Assembly: GCA_037444625.1 (NCBI GenBank)
Contig: JBBIMA010000019.1
Coordinates: 1 to 64,000 of the forward strand
DNA: 64,000 bases
Source of the DNA: DTHT01 sp037444625
Lineage (GTDB): Bacteria; Acidobacteriota; Terriglobia; Bryobacterales; Bryobacteraceae
Reading direction: 5' to 3'
Below the pieces are notes generated by a model. The model worked only from the letters and a program-made list of their open reading frames with translations, made no database searches and was not told the origin of the DNA. Within the stretch, counting starts at the first letter, position 1, and each line of letters opens with the position of its first letter. Shown piece after piece: positions 49,535 through 57,785 of this stretch. Both the position numbers and the translations under genes were made by a program.

Positions 49535-49540
49535 ATGGTA
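49535..49540 (-). promoter_or_regulatory. -10 element of rlmB promoter
   Basis: TACCAT in GATACCAT on the minus strand, 12 nt before ATG 49522. Confidence 0.35.
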
Positions 49541-49624
49541 TCGCCCGGGTGGCGGCGGCCGTGGCCCGCCTTCTGTGGCTGACAAACGGGGAAAGATCTG
49601 CGGCAGGGGGGCAAATTTGGGGGG

Positions 49625-49704
49625 GCGGGGGCGCACTGGAGCGCCCGACTGGTGGCCACCAGCGTTGTCCTCCAGGGCGCCCCCGCAGGGGCTGGTTCTG
49701 CCCC
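49625..49704. other. Structured intergenic element between rlmB and Gfo/Idh gene
   Basis: The 335-bp gap 49523-49857 holds a 17-nt inverted repeat with one mismatch (49625-49641 against 49670-49686). In its loop lies a perfect 14-nt palindrome CTGGTGGCCACCAG (49649-49662). A further small hairpin GGGGC...GCCCC ends at 49704, and an outer TTTGGGG/CCCCAAA pairing is possible. The rest of the gap holds the rlmB and Gfo/Idh promoters and no ORF I would support. It could be a non-coding RNA, a protein-binding site or a roadblock between divergent genes. Confidence 0.45.
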
Positions 49705-49819
49705 AAACATCGCATAGCCGCCCGGCCCAGGAGCGCCCCGGCAGCGGTATCGCCTTGAAAATCCTGGGCAAAAAACTTACCTGCGGCGGTGAACCGCCGG
49801 CCGGCGAACCCGGCGATGC

Positions 49820-49825
49820 TAAGAT
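49820..49825 (+). promoter_or_regulatory. -10 element of Gfo/Idh gene promoter
   Basis: TAAGAT in TGCTAAGAT. Predicted start near 49832, with a leader of about 26 nt containing GAGGA. Confidence 0.5.
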
Positions 49826-49857
49826 GGAAAACGCACCGACTCTTCGAGGAACTGGCT

Positions 49858-51072
49858 ATGGATTCCCGACGCAGATTCATCGGCCGGGTGGCCGGCGGGC
49901 TGGCCGGCAGCATCGCTCCCGCGCGCGTGCTGGGCGCCAACGATCGCATCCGCCTGGGCATCATCGGGCCGGGCGACCGCGGCATGCAGCTTGTGCGCGA
50001 GGCCTTGGCCTGCCCCAATACGGAAATGGTAGCTTTCGCCGACATCTACACCCGCCGCCTGGAGGCGGCCAAAAAGCTCGTCCCCGGCGCCAAGACCTTC
50101 CTGGACTATCGCTACCTGCTGGAGGATCCCGGCATTGACGCGGTCCTGATCGCCACGCCCCAGCATTTGCATTGCGAGCATTTCGTCGCCTCGCTGGAGG
50201 CCGGCAAGCACGTTTACCAGGAAAAGACCATGGCCTTCACCGTCGAGCACGCCAAGCGCATGCGGGCCGCCTATCAGCGCGCCGGCAAGCGCGTGGTCCA
50301 GATCGGCCACCAAGGTTGCTCCTCCGGCCAGATCGCCGACGCCGCCGCTTTCCTGAAGACCGGCTGGGTCGGCAAGATCACCGCCATCCACGCCCACATG
50401 TACCGCAACACGCCCCACGGAAAGCCCCAATGGACCCGCCCCCTCTACCCGGACATGACCCCGGAGAACATCATTTGGAAGGCCTTCCTGGGCGAGGCGC
50501 CCGAGCGGCCCTTCGATCCCCAGCGCTACGTCAACTGGCGCTTTTACTGGGATTACTCGGGCGGCAATTTCTACGAGAACATGTGCCACCAGTTGGCCTT
50601 CTGGTACAAGGTGCTCAATCTTCAGATCCCCAGGGCGGTGACCGCCACCGGCGGCGTCTACCTGTGGAAGGACGGGCGCGAGGTGCCCGACACCATGAAC
50701 GTGGCCATGGAGCACCCCGAGGAAATCCTGTTCAGTTGGGACTCCGGTTTCGGCAACAATCACCTGGGTTCGACCGAGGACGTGCTCGGCACCGACGGCA
50801 CCATCTCCCGCGGCCAGCAGATCCGCTATATTCCCCAGAAGGTCAACCGGCCGGACGGCACCGAGATCCTGGGCCAGACGCGCAGCGCGCCCAACGCCCA
50901 CATGCAGGATTTCCTCGACGCCATCCGCACGGGCAAGCAGCCCAACTGCCCGTTCGAGCTGGGCTTCCGCGTCTCGATCGCCAGCCGCATGGCGGTGGAC
51001 AGCTACCGCCAGGGGCGCACCATGCGCTGGGACCCGGTGCGCGAGGAGATCGTGCCGGCGCCCTGCGGCTGA
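49858..51072 (+). CDS. Tat-exported Gfo/Idh/MocA-family oxidoreductase
   Basis: 404-residue NAD(P)-dependent dehydrogenase-like enzyme, exported by Tat (MDSRRRFIGRVAGGLAGSIAPARVLG). The Rossmann region is IRLGIIGPGDRGMQLV, followed by DAVLIATPQHLHCEHFVASLEAGKHVYQEKTMAFTVEHAKRMRAA, with the EK(T/P) catalytic Lys motif as YQEKT. The C-terminal alpha/beta domain contains WKAFLGEAPERPFDPQRYVNWRFYWDYSGGNFYENMCHQ. This is the exported type abundant in acidobacteria and planctomycetes, often acting on glycosides or sugars with a tightly bound cofactor; the substrate is unknown. ATG 49858 follows GAGGAA. Confidence 0.88.
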   Translation: MDSRRRFIGRVAGGLAGSIAPARVLGANDRIRLGIIGPGDRGMQLVREALACPNTEMVAFADIYTRRLEAAKKLVPGAKTFLDYRYLLEDPGIDAVLIATPQHLHCEHFVASLEAGKHVYQEKTMAFTVEHAKRMRAAYQRAGKRVVQIGHQGCSSGQIADAAAFLKTGWVGKITAIHAHMYRNTPHGKPQWTRPLYPDMTPENIIWKAFLGEAPERPFDPQRYVNWRFYWDYSGGNFYENMCHQLAFWYKVLNLQIPRAVTATGGVYLWKDGREVPDTMNVAMEHPEEILFSWDSGFGNNHLGSTEDVLGTDGTISRGQQIRYIPQKVNRPDGTEILGQTRSAPNAHMQDFLDAIRTGKQPNCPFELGFRVSIASRMAVDSYRQGRTMRWDPVREEIVPAPCG

Positions 51073-51181
51073 GGGCCGGGCGGATCGGCCCTCAAGCCGG
51101 CCGGCGGGGCGGCCGAATAAAGAAGGCGGGGAGGGAAAGCTGTAAGTTCGGCCTGAACAGCGACTGCAAGGAGCATAAGCG

Positions 51182-52048
51182 TTGAAGGCGCAAATCGGCG
51201 TGATCGGCGGCAGCGGGCTGTACTCGATGCCCGGATTCGAAGCCCAACAGGAAGTGGCGCTGGAAACCCCTTGGGGCCCCCCCTCGGACGCTTACATCGT
51301 CGGGCGGCTCGCGGGCCGCCCGGTGGCCTTTCTGGCCCGGCATGGACGAGGCCATCGCCTGATGCCTTCGGAATTGAATTTCCGGGCTAACATTTACGGC
51401 TTCAAGGCCCTGGGGGTCGAGCGCATCATTTCCCTCAGCGCGGTCGGCTCGCTCAAGCCCGAGCACCGCCCGCTGGATTTCCTCATTCCCGATCAGTTCT
51501 TCGATCGCACCCGGGGGCGAGCCTCGACCTTTTTCGGCGAGGGCCTGGTGGCCCACATCAGCTTCGCCGACCCGGTCTGTCCGCAGTTGAGTGAGCTGGT
51601 CTATGAGGCCTGCCGGGCCGAAGGCGTCAGCGTCAAGCGGGGCGGAACCTACCTGTGTATGGAGGGGCCGGCCTTCTCGACCAAAGCCGAGTCCCATCTC
51701 TATCGCGCCTGGGGTATGGACGTCATCGGCATGACCAACCTCCAGGAAGCCAAGCTGGCGCGGGAGGCCGAGATCTGCTACGTCACGGTGGCCATGGTGA
51801 CCGATTACGACTGCTGGCACCCGGACCACGATGCCGTGACGGTGAACGAAATCATCGAGCATCTGAATCGCAACGCCGAAAACGCCGCCCGGGTGGTGGC
51901 GCGCGCCGTGGCAGCCATGCCCGCCCAGCGTGCCTGCCGCTGCGGGTCGGCTCTCTCGCACGCCCTCATCACCGATCCCGGGGCGGTTCCCGAAGCTACC
52001 CGCAAGAAGCTGGAGCTGATCGTTGGCAAGTATCTCCCGGCGCGATGA
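51182..52048 (+). CDS. mtnP: S-methyl-5'-thioadenosine phosphorylase
   Basis: Cleaves methylthioadenosine to adenine and methylthioribose-1-phosphate in methionine salvage; 288 aa, PNP/MTAP family 2. Motifs are IGVIGGSGLYSMPGF, FLARHGRGHRLMPSELNFRANIYG, ISLSAVGSLKPEH, GGTYLCMEGPAFSTKAES, DVIGMTNLQEAKLAREAEICYVTVAMVTDYDCWH. TTG 51182 follows CAAGGAG at 51165-51171 with a good spacing. The next gene overlaps by 26 bp. Confidence 0.93.
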   Translation: MKAQIGVIGGSGLYSMPGFEAQQEVALETPWGPPSDAYIVGRLAGRPVAFLARHGRGHRLMPSELNFRANIYGFKALGVERIISLSAVGSLKPEHRPLDFLIPDQFFDRTRGRASTFFGEGLVAHISFADPVCPQLSELVYEACRAEGVSVKRGGTYLCMEGPAFSTKAESHLYRAWGMDVIGMTNLQEAKLAREAEICYVTVAMVTDYDCWHPDHDAVTVNEIIEHLNRNAENAARVVARAVAAMPAQRACRCGSALSHALITDPGAVPEATRKKLELIVGKYLPAR

Positions 52049-53222
52049 GACCGGGCTGTTCGCCCGGGTCGAGGCCCTGGCCGACCGGTTCCAAGCCGAA
52101 GGGGTCGAGGAGTACGTGCGCTGGTTCAGCGGCGTGATCGCGGAGGAACTGGGCCTGTGGGGAGCCGAAGAGCTCCAGGCCCGCTACCGGCGCGTCCGGC
52201 AGCCGCGGCGCTTCCTCGGGGATCCCGCAGGGGTGCGGACCATCTTCGTGCTCTCGCGCGTCACTCTGGGCGCGGAAATCGCCGTCACCAGCCTCGCCCT
52301 GGAGGCGGCCCGGCGGCGGTTTCCCTCCGGCCGCATCGTGCTGGTGGGGGGACGCAAGAGCGCCGAGCTGTTCGCGGCCGATCGGCGCATCGAGCACGCG
52401 CCCGTCGAGTACGGCCGGCGGGCCGGGCTCAGCAGCCGCCTGGCTGCGGGACTCCAGTTGCGCGAGCGGCTGGCCGAGCCCGACTCGATCGTGATTGATC
52501 CGGACTCCCGGCTCACCCAGCTCGGACTGCTGCCGGTTTGCGAAGAGGATCGCTACTACTTTTTCGAGAGCCGATCCTGGGGCGGCGAGACTCGCTCTCC
52601 CATCAGCCTGTTGACCGCCGAGTGGCTGGAAACCGTTCTTGGCGTGACCGGCTTGAGCCCCTGGATCGCACCCGCCGGCCCCCCTGCGGCTCCCGTCGGC
52701 ATCGCCGTCAGCTTCGGAGTGGGCGAGAACCCGGCCAAGCGGCTGCCGGATCCCTTCGAGCGCGAGCTGCTGCGGGGCCTGGCGGCTTTCGGCCTGCCCC
52801 TGCTGGTGGACACGGGACCCGGAGGCGAGGAGGCCGAGCGGGTCCGCCGCGCCCTGGCGGAGGCCGGCCTCTCAGGCGGGCAAGCGGCCCTGTTCGAGGG
52901 GCCGTTCGCCCAGTTCGCGCTTCAGATCGCAGCCGCCCGCCTTTACGTAGGGTACGACTCGTCGGGCCAGCACGCCGCCGCCGCCTTGGGCGTTCCTTGC
53001 CTGACGGTTTTCGCCGGTTTCCCGAACGAACGCTTTTTCGCCCGCTGGCAGCCTAGCGGACCGGGACCGAAAATCACCGTTCGGGTCGAGCACCCGGCGG
53101 ATGTGGAGGGGGTGCTGGCGCAAACCCTGGATGCCGCCCGCCGGCTGCTGGCAGCCGAACCGGGCGGGGACTCTCAAGTCTCCTCGATGGGAACCACCCG
53201 GACGAATTCCCCGATCACCTGA
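52023..53222 (+). CDS. Glycosyltransferase family 9 (heptosyltransferase-like)
   Basis: 399-residue GT-B fold enzyme resembling ADP-heptose:LPS heptosyltransferases. The N-terminal region contains IFVLSRVTLGAEIAVTSLALEAARRRFPSGRIVLVGGRKSAELF. The C-terminal donor half contains IAVSFGVGENPAKRLPDPFERELLRGLAAFGLPLLVDTGPGGEEAERV and ARLYVGYDSSGQHAAAALGVPCLTVFAGFPNERFFARWQP. This last stretch matches the GT9 motif (usually YxGxDSGxxHlAAAxGxPxxxxFG). It starts at TTG 52023 within mtnP. The acceptor is unknown. Its 3' end overlaps the convergent S24 peptidase gene by 49 bp. Confidence 0.82.
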   Translation: MASISRRDETGLFARVEALADRFQAEGVEEYVRWFSGVIAEELGLWGAEELQARYRRVRQPRRFLGDPAGVRTIFVLSRVTLGAEIAVTSLALEAARRRFPSGRIVLVGGRKSAELFAADRRIEHAPVEYGRRAGLSSRLAAGLQLRERLAEPDSIVIDPDSRLTQLGLLPVCEEDRYYFFESRSWGGETRSPISLLTAEWLETVLGVTGLSPWIAPAGPPAAPVGIAVSFGVGENPAKRLPDPFERELLRGLAAFGLPLLVDTGPGGEEAERVRRALAEAGLSGGQAALFEGPFAQFALQIAAARLYVGYDSSGQHAAAALGVPCLTVFAGFPNERFFARWQPSGPGPKITVRVEHPADVEGVLAQTLDAARRLLAAEPGGDSQVSSMGTTRTNSPIT

Positions 53223-54004
53223 AACTCGTCCGGACCCAGCTCGAGTACGGGATAGTCGGGATTCAGGGGCTCGAGCAGGATCCGCTCGTGCCGCCAGCCG
53301 CCTTCCTCGCTCAGCGTTTTCCGGCTGCGATAGCGCTTGACGGTGAACTCCCCGCCGGTCTCCGAGGCGCCGCGGTGGCGCACCAGCACCAGCTTGCCTT
53401 GCCGCGAGCCGGCCGGGATCCGGCGGAACAGGCAGAGGCTGCCGTCGGGAATGCGCGGCTCCATCGAACGCCCCGAGACGTGGCAGGCGAAGTAATCCTC
53501 CAGCCCGCGCAGGCCGGGCGGGGCGGGGATCCAGTCCTCCGGCTCGGCCTCGACCTCCTGATCCGGGCCGAACTTGCCCGCCGCAGCCCGCAGGGAATAA
53601 ACCGGCAGGTGGGTGCGGAACGGCATGACGGCCACCTCCGCCGGGCGGCCCTCGACGTGACGCTCGTAAAGCCGCTCGAGCGCTCGATCCAGGTCGCCCA
53701 CCACCACGCTCCGCCGCTCGGACAGGCGCAAGGCGTTGGAAAGCCGGTCCTCGAGCAGCTCGATGAGAGCCGAGGCGCCCATCTGCTCGGCCTGCCGGGC
53801 CAGATCCTCGCCGAGCAAAGCCAGCACCTCGGCATCCTCCGGGTCGGCGTGGCGGTCCCAATCCCGCCGCAGCTTGAGGAGCAGGCGATCGGAAGCCGGA
53901 TCCAACAGGAGCACGCCGGCGGCGGCCGCCTTCCGGCCGGGCAGGGCCACCTCCAGCAGGAGGTACTCGGCCTTTCGAGGCGGCGAGAAGACGGCGGCAG
54001 GCAT
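53174..54004 (-). CDS. S24 (LexA-like) peptidase with non-HTH N-terminal domain
   Basis: 276 aa. The C-terminal half (from about residue 135) is a LexA/UmuD-type Ser-Lys peptidase: CHVSGRSMEPRIPDGSLCLFRRIPAGSRQGKLVLVRH, with catalytic Ser in GRSMEP, and GGEFTVKRYRS with the Lys. The N-terminal 130 residues are not an evident helix-turn-helix. They read AEYLLLEVALPGRKAAAAGVLLLDPASDRLLLKLRRDWD, then an acidic helical stretch with DPEDAEVLALLGEDLARQAEQMG. It may be a signal-regulated protease or an autocleaved regulator with an unfamiliar sensor. ATG 54004 follows GGGGAGG. It is convergent with the GT9 gene. Confidence 0.8.
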   Translation of the reverse strand: MPAAVFSPPRKAEYLLLEVALPGRKAAAAGVLLLDPASDRLLLKLRRDWDRHADPEDAEVLALLGEDLARQAEQMGASALIELLEDRLSNALRLSERRSVVVGDLDRALERLYERHVEGRPAEVAVMPFRTHLPVYSLRAAAGKFGPDQEVEAEPEDWIPAPPGLRGLEDYFACHVSGRSMEPRIPDGSLCLFRRIPAGSRQGKLVLVRHRGASETGGEFTVKRYRSRKTLSEEGGWRHERILLEPLNPDYPVLELGPDEFQVIGEFVRVVPIEET

Positions 54005-54045
54005 TCGGCCTCCCCTCTCCCTATCGGGTCCGGCCCGTGCGGGCT

Positions 54046-55056
54046 TTACGGGCCCGGCCGGTAATATCCTTTGCGGGCACGCACTTTGACATTGGGCAGG
54101 TTGACCCGTACCTCGATGCTGCGGAAAGCCTTGGGCGATTCCGGCTCGTCGGGAACGTAGCGCAGGATGTATTGGGTGGTGATCTCGCCCGCCACCGCCG
54201 CCACGCTGCGGACGATCCCCCGGGCGATCTCGGCGGCGTAGCCCCCGGTACCTACCTTCAGCGCGTAGTTGCCCTCGTCGGAAGGGGTCGAGAGGTACCC
54301 CGAGACATCCTTGTAGAGACCTTGCAGCGGATACTCGACCCGCCCGCCGGTCTCCTCGGCCAGGCGCTTGAGGTTCTTCTCCCCCTCGCTGGTGAAGCCG
54401 AACGAGACGGTCGAAATCCCGTAGATGGTGACCATGTTGCGCTGGGCCAGCTCGAGGACCTCCTCCAGGCTGTGCTTGCTGGCGTTGTCGTTGCCGTCGC
54501 CGATGATGATGAGCACCCGGCGAGGCTCGATCGGCTCGCCCTCGATCAGGCTCCGCCTGGTGCAGGCCATCCAAATGGCGTCGAACAAGGCGGCCCCCCC
54601 GCCCGGTTTAAGCTTGCGGATCTTGGCGACGATCGGTTCGGAGTCGCGTGTGGTGTCCACGGCCAGCTCGGCCTCGTTGCCGTAAGTGATCAGGTAGCCG
54701 GAGAATTTCTTTTCACCCGGCAGCAGGGTCCAGACCAGCTCGAGTACCGCCTCCTGGAAGGTCTTCCAATGCAATCGGGTGGAGTTGCTCATGTCGAGCA
54801 GGAAGCCGACCACGACGGGCTGGCCCTGTTCGCGGCTGAAGTAGACGATTTTCTGGGGCCGGCCCTCGTCCAACACGAGGAAGTCGCTGGGTTCGAGGTT
54901 GGAGACGAAGGCGCCCTTTTCGTCGGTGACGGTGACGGGCACCACGACTTCGTTGACCTGGACGCGGATGGGCTGCTGCCCGGGTTGGGGGGGCTGGGCG
55001 GCCTGGGCGGCGAGCAAGGCCGGCAGCAGGAGCGTAACCCACGGGCGGCTAGCCAT
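54046..55056 (-). CDS. VWFA-related acidobacterial domain protein
   Basis: Exported 336-residue protein (signal MASRPWVTLLLPALLAAQA) of the acidobacterial VWFA-related family. A strand-rich N-terminal part (VQVNEVVVPVTVTDEKGAFVSNLEPSDFLVLDEGRPQKIVYF) precedes a von Willebrand A domain with the MIDAS motif DMSNS (D-x-S-x-S). Further on are IGDGNDNASKHS and VTIYGISTV. The end, YILRYVPDEP and VRARKGYY, is also typical of the family. Function is unknown; such proteins are abundant in acidobacteria and probably bind ligands at the cell surface. A TATAAT at 55084-55079 lies 22 nt upstream. Confidence 0.9.
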   Translation of the reverse strand: MASRPWVTLLLPALLAAQAAQPPQPGQQPIRVQVNEVVVPVTVTDEKGAFVSNLEPSDFLVLDEGRPQKIVYFSREQGQPVVVGFLLDMSNSTRLHWKTFQEAVLELVWTLLPGEKKFSGYLITYGNEAELAVDTTRDSEPIVAKIRKLKPGGGAALFDAIWMACTRRSLIEGEPIEPRRVLIIIGDGNDNASKHSLEEVLELAQRNMVTIYGISTVSFGFTSEGEKNLKRLAEETGGRVEYPLQGLYKDVSGYLSTPSDEGNYALKVGTGGYAAEIARGIVRSVAAVAGEITTQYILRYVPDEPESPKAFRSIEVRVNLPNVKVRARKGYYRPGP

Positions 55057-55078
55057 TTCTGGGGACCTTCCTGAGACG

Positions 55079-55084
55079 ATTATA
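55079..55084 (-). promoter_or_regulatory. -10 element of VWFA gene promoter
   Basis: Consensus TATAAT on the minus strand. The leader would be about 16 nt and includes AGGAAGG. Confidence 0.5.
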
Positions 55085-55166
55085 AACCGGAAAGGGCGTG
55101 ATGTGTGAGGCGAGGGGGCTGTGAGGGGGTTGGCTGGCGGTCGTTAAATAAACGTGCTAAGAAACC

Positions 55167-55195
55167 TTGACAAGCAGCCGCGCATCTTTTATGAT
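55167..55195 (+). promoter_or_regulatory. Sigma-70 promoter of hsp20
   Basis: Consensus -35 TTGACA (55167-55172), 17-nt spacer, -10 TATGAT (55190-55195). This is the best full promoter in the window. A GAGGAGGTG ribosome site lies before ATG 55221. Confidence 0.85.
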
Positions 55196-55220
55196 GGATC
55201 TAGATGAGGAGGTGAACCCA

Positions 55221-55658
55221 ATGGCCATCACCAAGTACGACCCCTTCGCTGGGTTCGAGTTCCCCAGCCTTCGCCTGTTCCAGGATGCCATCAACCGCCT
55301 GTTCAGCGAGCCGGTGACCACCCGTCCCTGGGCTCCCCCGGTTGACATCATGGAGACCGAGGACGAGCTGGTCGTCAAGGCCGACTTGCCCGACGTGGAC
55401 CTCAAGGACATTGACATCCAGATCGAGAACGGCACCCTCACCCTCAAGGGCGAGCGCAAGTTCGAGAAGGAGGACAAGCGCGTCGGCTATCATCGCGTCG
55501 AGCGCTCCTACGGCTCCTTCGTCCGCTGCTTCTCGATCCCGGACAGCGTGGACACCGACAAGGTCCGCGCCGATTACAAGAACGGCGTGCTGACGGTGAC
55601 CCTCCCCAAGAAGGAGGTCGCCAAGCCGCGCTCGATCAAGGTCGAAGTGGCCAAGTAA
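55221..55658 (+). CDS. Small heat-shock protein, Hsp20/alpha-crystallin family
   Basis: ATP-independent holdase chaperone, 145 aa. The N-terminal arm is short (YDPFAGFEFPSLRLFQDAINRLF). The alpha-crystallin domain spans about residues 39-130: VDIMETEDELVVKADLPDVDLKDIDIQIENGTLTLKGERK, RSYGSFVRCFSIPDSVDTDKVRADYKNGVLTVTLPK. The C-terminal tail has the I-x-V dimer-bridging motif (RSIKVEV). The ribosome site is very strong, so high expression is likely. No CIRCE or other heat-shock operator was seen. Confidence 0.96.
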   Translation: MAITKYDPFAGFEFPSLRLFQDAINRLFSEPVTTRPWAPPVDIMETEDELVVKADLPDVDLKDIDIQIENGTLTLKGERKFEKEDKRVGYHRVERSYGSFVRCFSIPDSVDTDKVRADYKNGVLTVTLPKKEVAKPRSIKVEVAK

Positions 55659-55677
55659 TCCGGCTCTCTGCCTGCCT

Positions 55678-55705
55678 GAGGACGGGGCCCGCGGGCCCCG
55701 TCCTC
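55678..55705 (+). terminator. Hairpin after hsp20
   Basis: A perfect 28-nt palindrome (55678-55705, arms GAGGACGGGGCCC), 20 nt after the hsp20 stop. It is followed by TCCTGTC rather than a T-tract, so it may act as a terminator or an mRNA-stabilising structure. Confidence 0.6.
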
Positions 55706-55762
55706 CTGTCGTCGGCACCCCTCACGGCGGCTGTGTCACAATAGAGTTTCAGGGAGAGCGAC

Positions 55763-56620
55763 GTGAACAACCTCAAGACCGTCCTTTTGCTCGGGCTGCT
55801 CAGCGGCCTGTTGCTGCTGGGCGGCGAGGCGCTCGCCGGCCGGGACGGCCTGGGGATGGGCCTCGGCCTGGCCGTGGTGATGAACTTCGTCAGTTACTTC
55901 TTCTCGGACCGGATCGCTCTGGCGATGTACTCGGCGCAGCCGGTAAGCGAGACCGAAAACCCGCTGGTTTACCGCCGCCTGGGACCCCTGGTCATGTCCC
56001 TCTGCCAGCGCATGGGCTTGCCCATGCCCAGGCTGTGGCTGATCCCGGAGCCCTCGCCCAACGCCTTCGCCACCGGGCGCAATCCCAAGCACGCCTCGGT
56101 GGCGGTGACCGCCGGGCTGCTGGAGCTGATGGACGATCGCGAGCTGGAGGGCGTGATCGCGCACGAGCTGGGGCACGTCCGCAACCGTGACATCCTGATC
56201 AGCTCGATCGCGGCCACTCTGGCGGCGGCCATCACCTTCGTCGCCCGCATGGCCTTCTGGTTCGGCGGCCGGCGCGACAGCGACGAGGACTCGGGCAGCG
56301 CGCTGGGCGGGCTGTTTATGTTGATCGTGGCGCCCATCGCCGCCTTGCTCATCCAGATGGCGATTTCCCGCACCCGGGAATACGCGGCCGACGCCACCGC
56401 CGCTCAGGCCGCCGGCCATCCCTTCGGCTTGATGTCGGCCTTGAAGAAGCTGGACGGCTATGCGCGGCGGATTCCGCTGGATGCTTCGCCGGCCACCGCG
56501 CACATGTTCATCGTGATGCCGCTGGGCGGGGGCGGCCTGCTGCGCCTGTTCTCGACCCATCCGCCCATCGAGCAGCGCCTGCGCCGGCTGGAGGCGCTGG
56601 CCGTTCCGCGCCCGCTCTGA
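55763..56620 (+). CDS. htpX: Membrane metalloprotease HtpX
   Basis: M48 inner-membrane zinc protease in quality control of membrane proteins; 285 aa. Two N-terminal transmembrane helices (VLLLGLLSGLLLLGGEAL; GLGLAVVMNFVSYFF) precede the zinc motif VIAHELGHVRNRDILISS, two more hydrophobic segments follow, and the third ligand lies in ISRTREYAADATAA. PSPNAFATGRNPKHASVAVT and FSTHPPIEQRLRRLE are typical. GTG 55763 follows GGGAGA. Adjacent hsp20 suits a stress role. Confidence 0.95.
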   Translation: MNNLKTVLLLGLLSGLLLLGGEALAGRDGLGMGLGLAVVMNFVSYFFSDRIALAMYSAQPVSETENPLVYRRLGPLVMSLCQRMGLPMPRLWLIPEPSPNAFATGRNPKHASVAVTAGLLELMDDRELEGVIAHELGHVRNRDILISSIAATLAAAITFVARMAFWFGGRRDSDEDSGSALGGLFMLIVAPIAALLIQMAISRTREYAADATAAQAAGHPFGLMSALKKLDGYARRIPLDASPATAHMFIVMPLGGGGLLRLFSTHPPIEQRLRRLEALAVPRPL

Positions 56621-56624
56621 GCCG

Positions 56625-57785
56625 ATGACATCGGTCCGCGTCTCCGCCCGGGGTGCGGACCGGGTGCTCTCGGGCCACCTGTGGATCTTCGCCTCGGACC
56701 TGGAGGATCGCGGTCAAGCCCGGCCGGGCGAGGCGGTCCAGGTGCTGGATCCTCGCGGGCGCGTTCTGGGCATGGCCCATTACTCCTCGGCCTCCCAGAT
56801 CGCCCTGCGCATGCTCAGCCGCCAGGTGCGCCCCATTGACCGGGGCTTCTTCCGCGAGCGCCTGGCGGCCGCCATCGAGCACCGCCGGCGCGTGGTTTCG
56901 GGCACGGAGGCCTACCGGCTGGTGCACGCCGAGGGCGACCTGCTCCCGGCCCTGGTGGTGGACCGCTACGGCGATTACCTGGTGCTGGAGACCCTCAACC
57001 AGGGGATGGACGGCGCCAAGGCCGAGATCGCCGCGCTGCTGGCCGAGCTGGAGGCCCCGCGGGGCATCTTCGAGCGCAACGACGCGCCCGTGCGGCGCAA
57101 GGAGCAGCTTCCGGCCGTCGTCGGGCCCCTGGCGGGCGAAATCCCGGAACGGGTCTGGTTCCGCATGAACGGCCTGCTGTTTGAGGCCGATTTGAGGGGC
57201 GGACAGAAGACCGGCGCCTTCCTGGACCAGCGTGAGAACTACCTGGCCGCGGCCGCCTACGCCCGCGGCCGCGTGCTGGATTGCTTCACCTCGGGCGGCG
57301 GCTTCGCGCTCCATCTGGCGGCCCGCGCCGAGTGGGTCGAGGCGGCCGACAGCTCCCAGGCGGCGCTCGAGCTGGCCGAGGCCTCCCGCCAGGCCAACCG
57401 CATCGAGAACGTCGAGTTCCGCCGGGCCGACGTCTTCGACCTGCTGGCCGGCTACGACGCCGGCGGGCGCCGTTTCTCGATGGTGGTGCTGGATCCGCCG
57501 GCCTTCGCCCGCTCCCGGGCCGCACTGGAGGGCGCCGCCCGCGGCTACAAGGAGATCAACCGGCGCGCGCTGAAGCTGCTCGCGCCGGGCGGTGTGCTGG
57601 TGACCTGCTCGTGCTCCCAGCCGCTGAGCGAAGCGATGTTTCTGGAGATCGTCGCCCAGGCGGCCCTGGATGCCGGCCGCACGGTGCGCGTGCTGGAGCG
57701 GCGCACGCAGGCCCGCGACCACCCCATCCTGCTCACCGTGCCCGAGACGCACTACCTGAAGTGCCTGATCCTGGAGGCGCTCTAA
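56625..57785 (+). CDS. rlmI: 23S rRNA m5C methyltransferase RlmI-like
   Basis: SAM-dependent RNA cytosine-C5 methyltransferase, 386 aa. An N-terminal PUA domain (RVSARGADRVLSGHLWIFASDLE, GEAVQVLDPRGRVLGMAHYSSASQIALRML) is followed by a Rossmann methyltransferase: QKTGAFLDQRENY, GRVLDCFTSGGGFALHLA, FSMVVLDPPAFARSR, LVTCSCSQPLS. Starts 4 nt after htpX. Its stop codon overlaps that of the convergent phhB gene. Confidence 0.92.
   Translation: MTSVRVSARGADRVLSGHLWIFASDLEDRGQARPGEAVQVLDPRGRVLGMAHYSSASQIALRMLSRQVRPIDRGFFRERLAAAIEHRRRVVSGTEAYRLVHAEGDLLPALVVDRYGDYLVLETLNQGMDGAKAEIAALLAELEAPRGIFERNDAPVRRKEQLPAVVGPLAGEIPERVWFRMNGLLFEADLRGGQKTGAFLDQRENYLAAAAYARGRVLDCFTSGGGFALHLAARAEWVEAADSSQAALELAEASRQANRIENVEFRRADVFDLLAGYDAGGRRFSMVVLDPPAFARSRAALEGAARGYKEINRRALKLLAPGGVLVTCSCSQPLSEAMFLEIVAQAALDAGRTVRVLERRTQARDHPILLTVPETHYLKCLILEAL

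Noticed and set aside
49523..49857. 6S RNA or SRP RNA in the rlmB-Gfo/Idh gap
   Set aside because: The nested hairpins are suggestive, but neither the SRP tetraloop/asymmetric-loop consensus nor a clear 6S central bubble could be identified.
55140..55170. CIRCE heat-shock operator before hsp20
   Set aside because: Only a GTGCTAA-like half-site is present at 55154-55160. The matching TTAGCAC arm at 9 nt spacing is missing.
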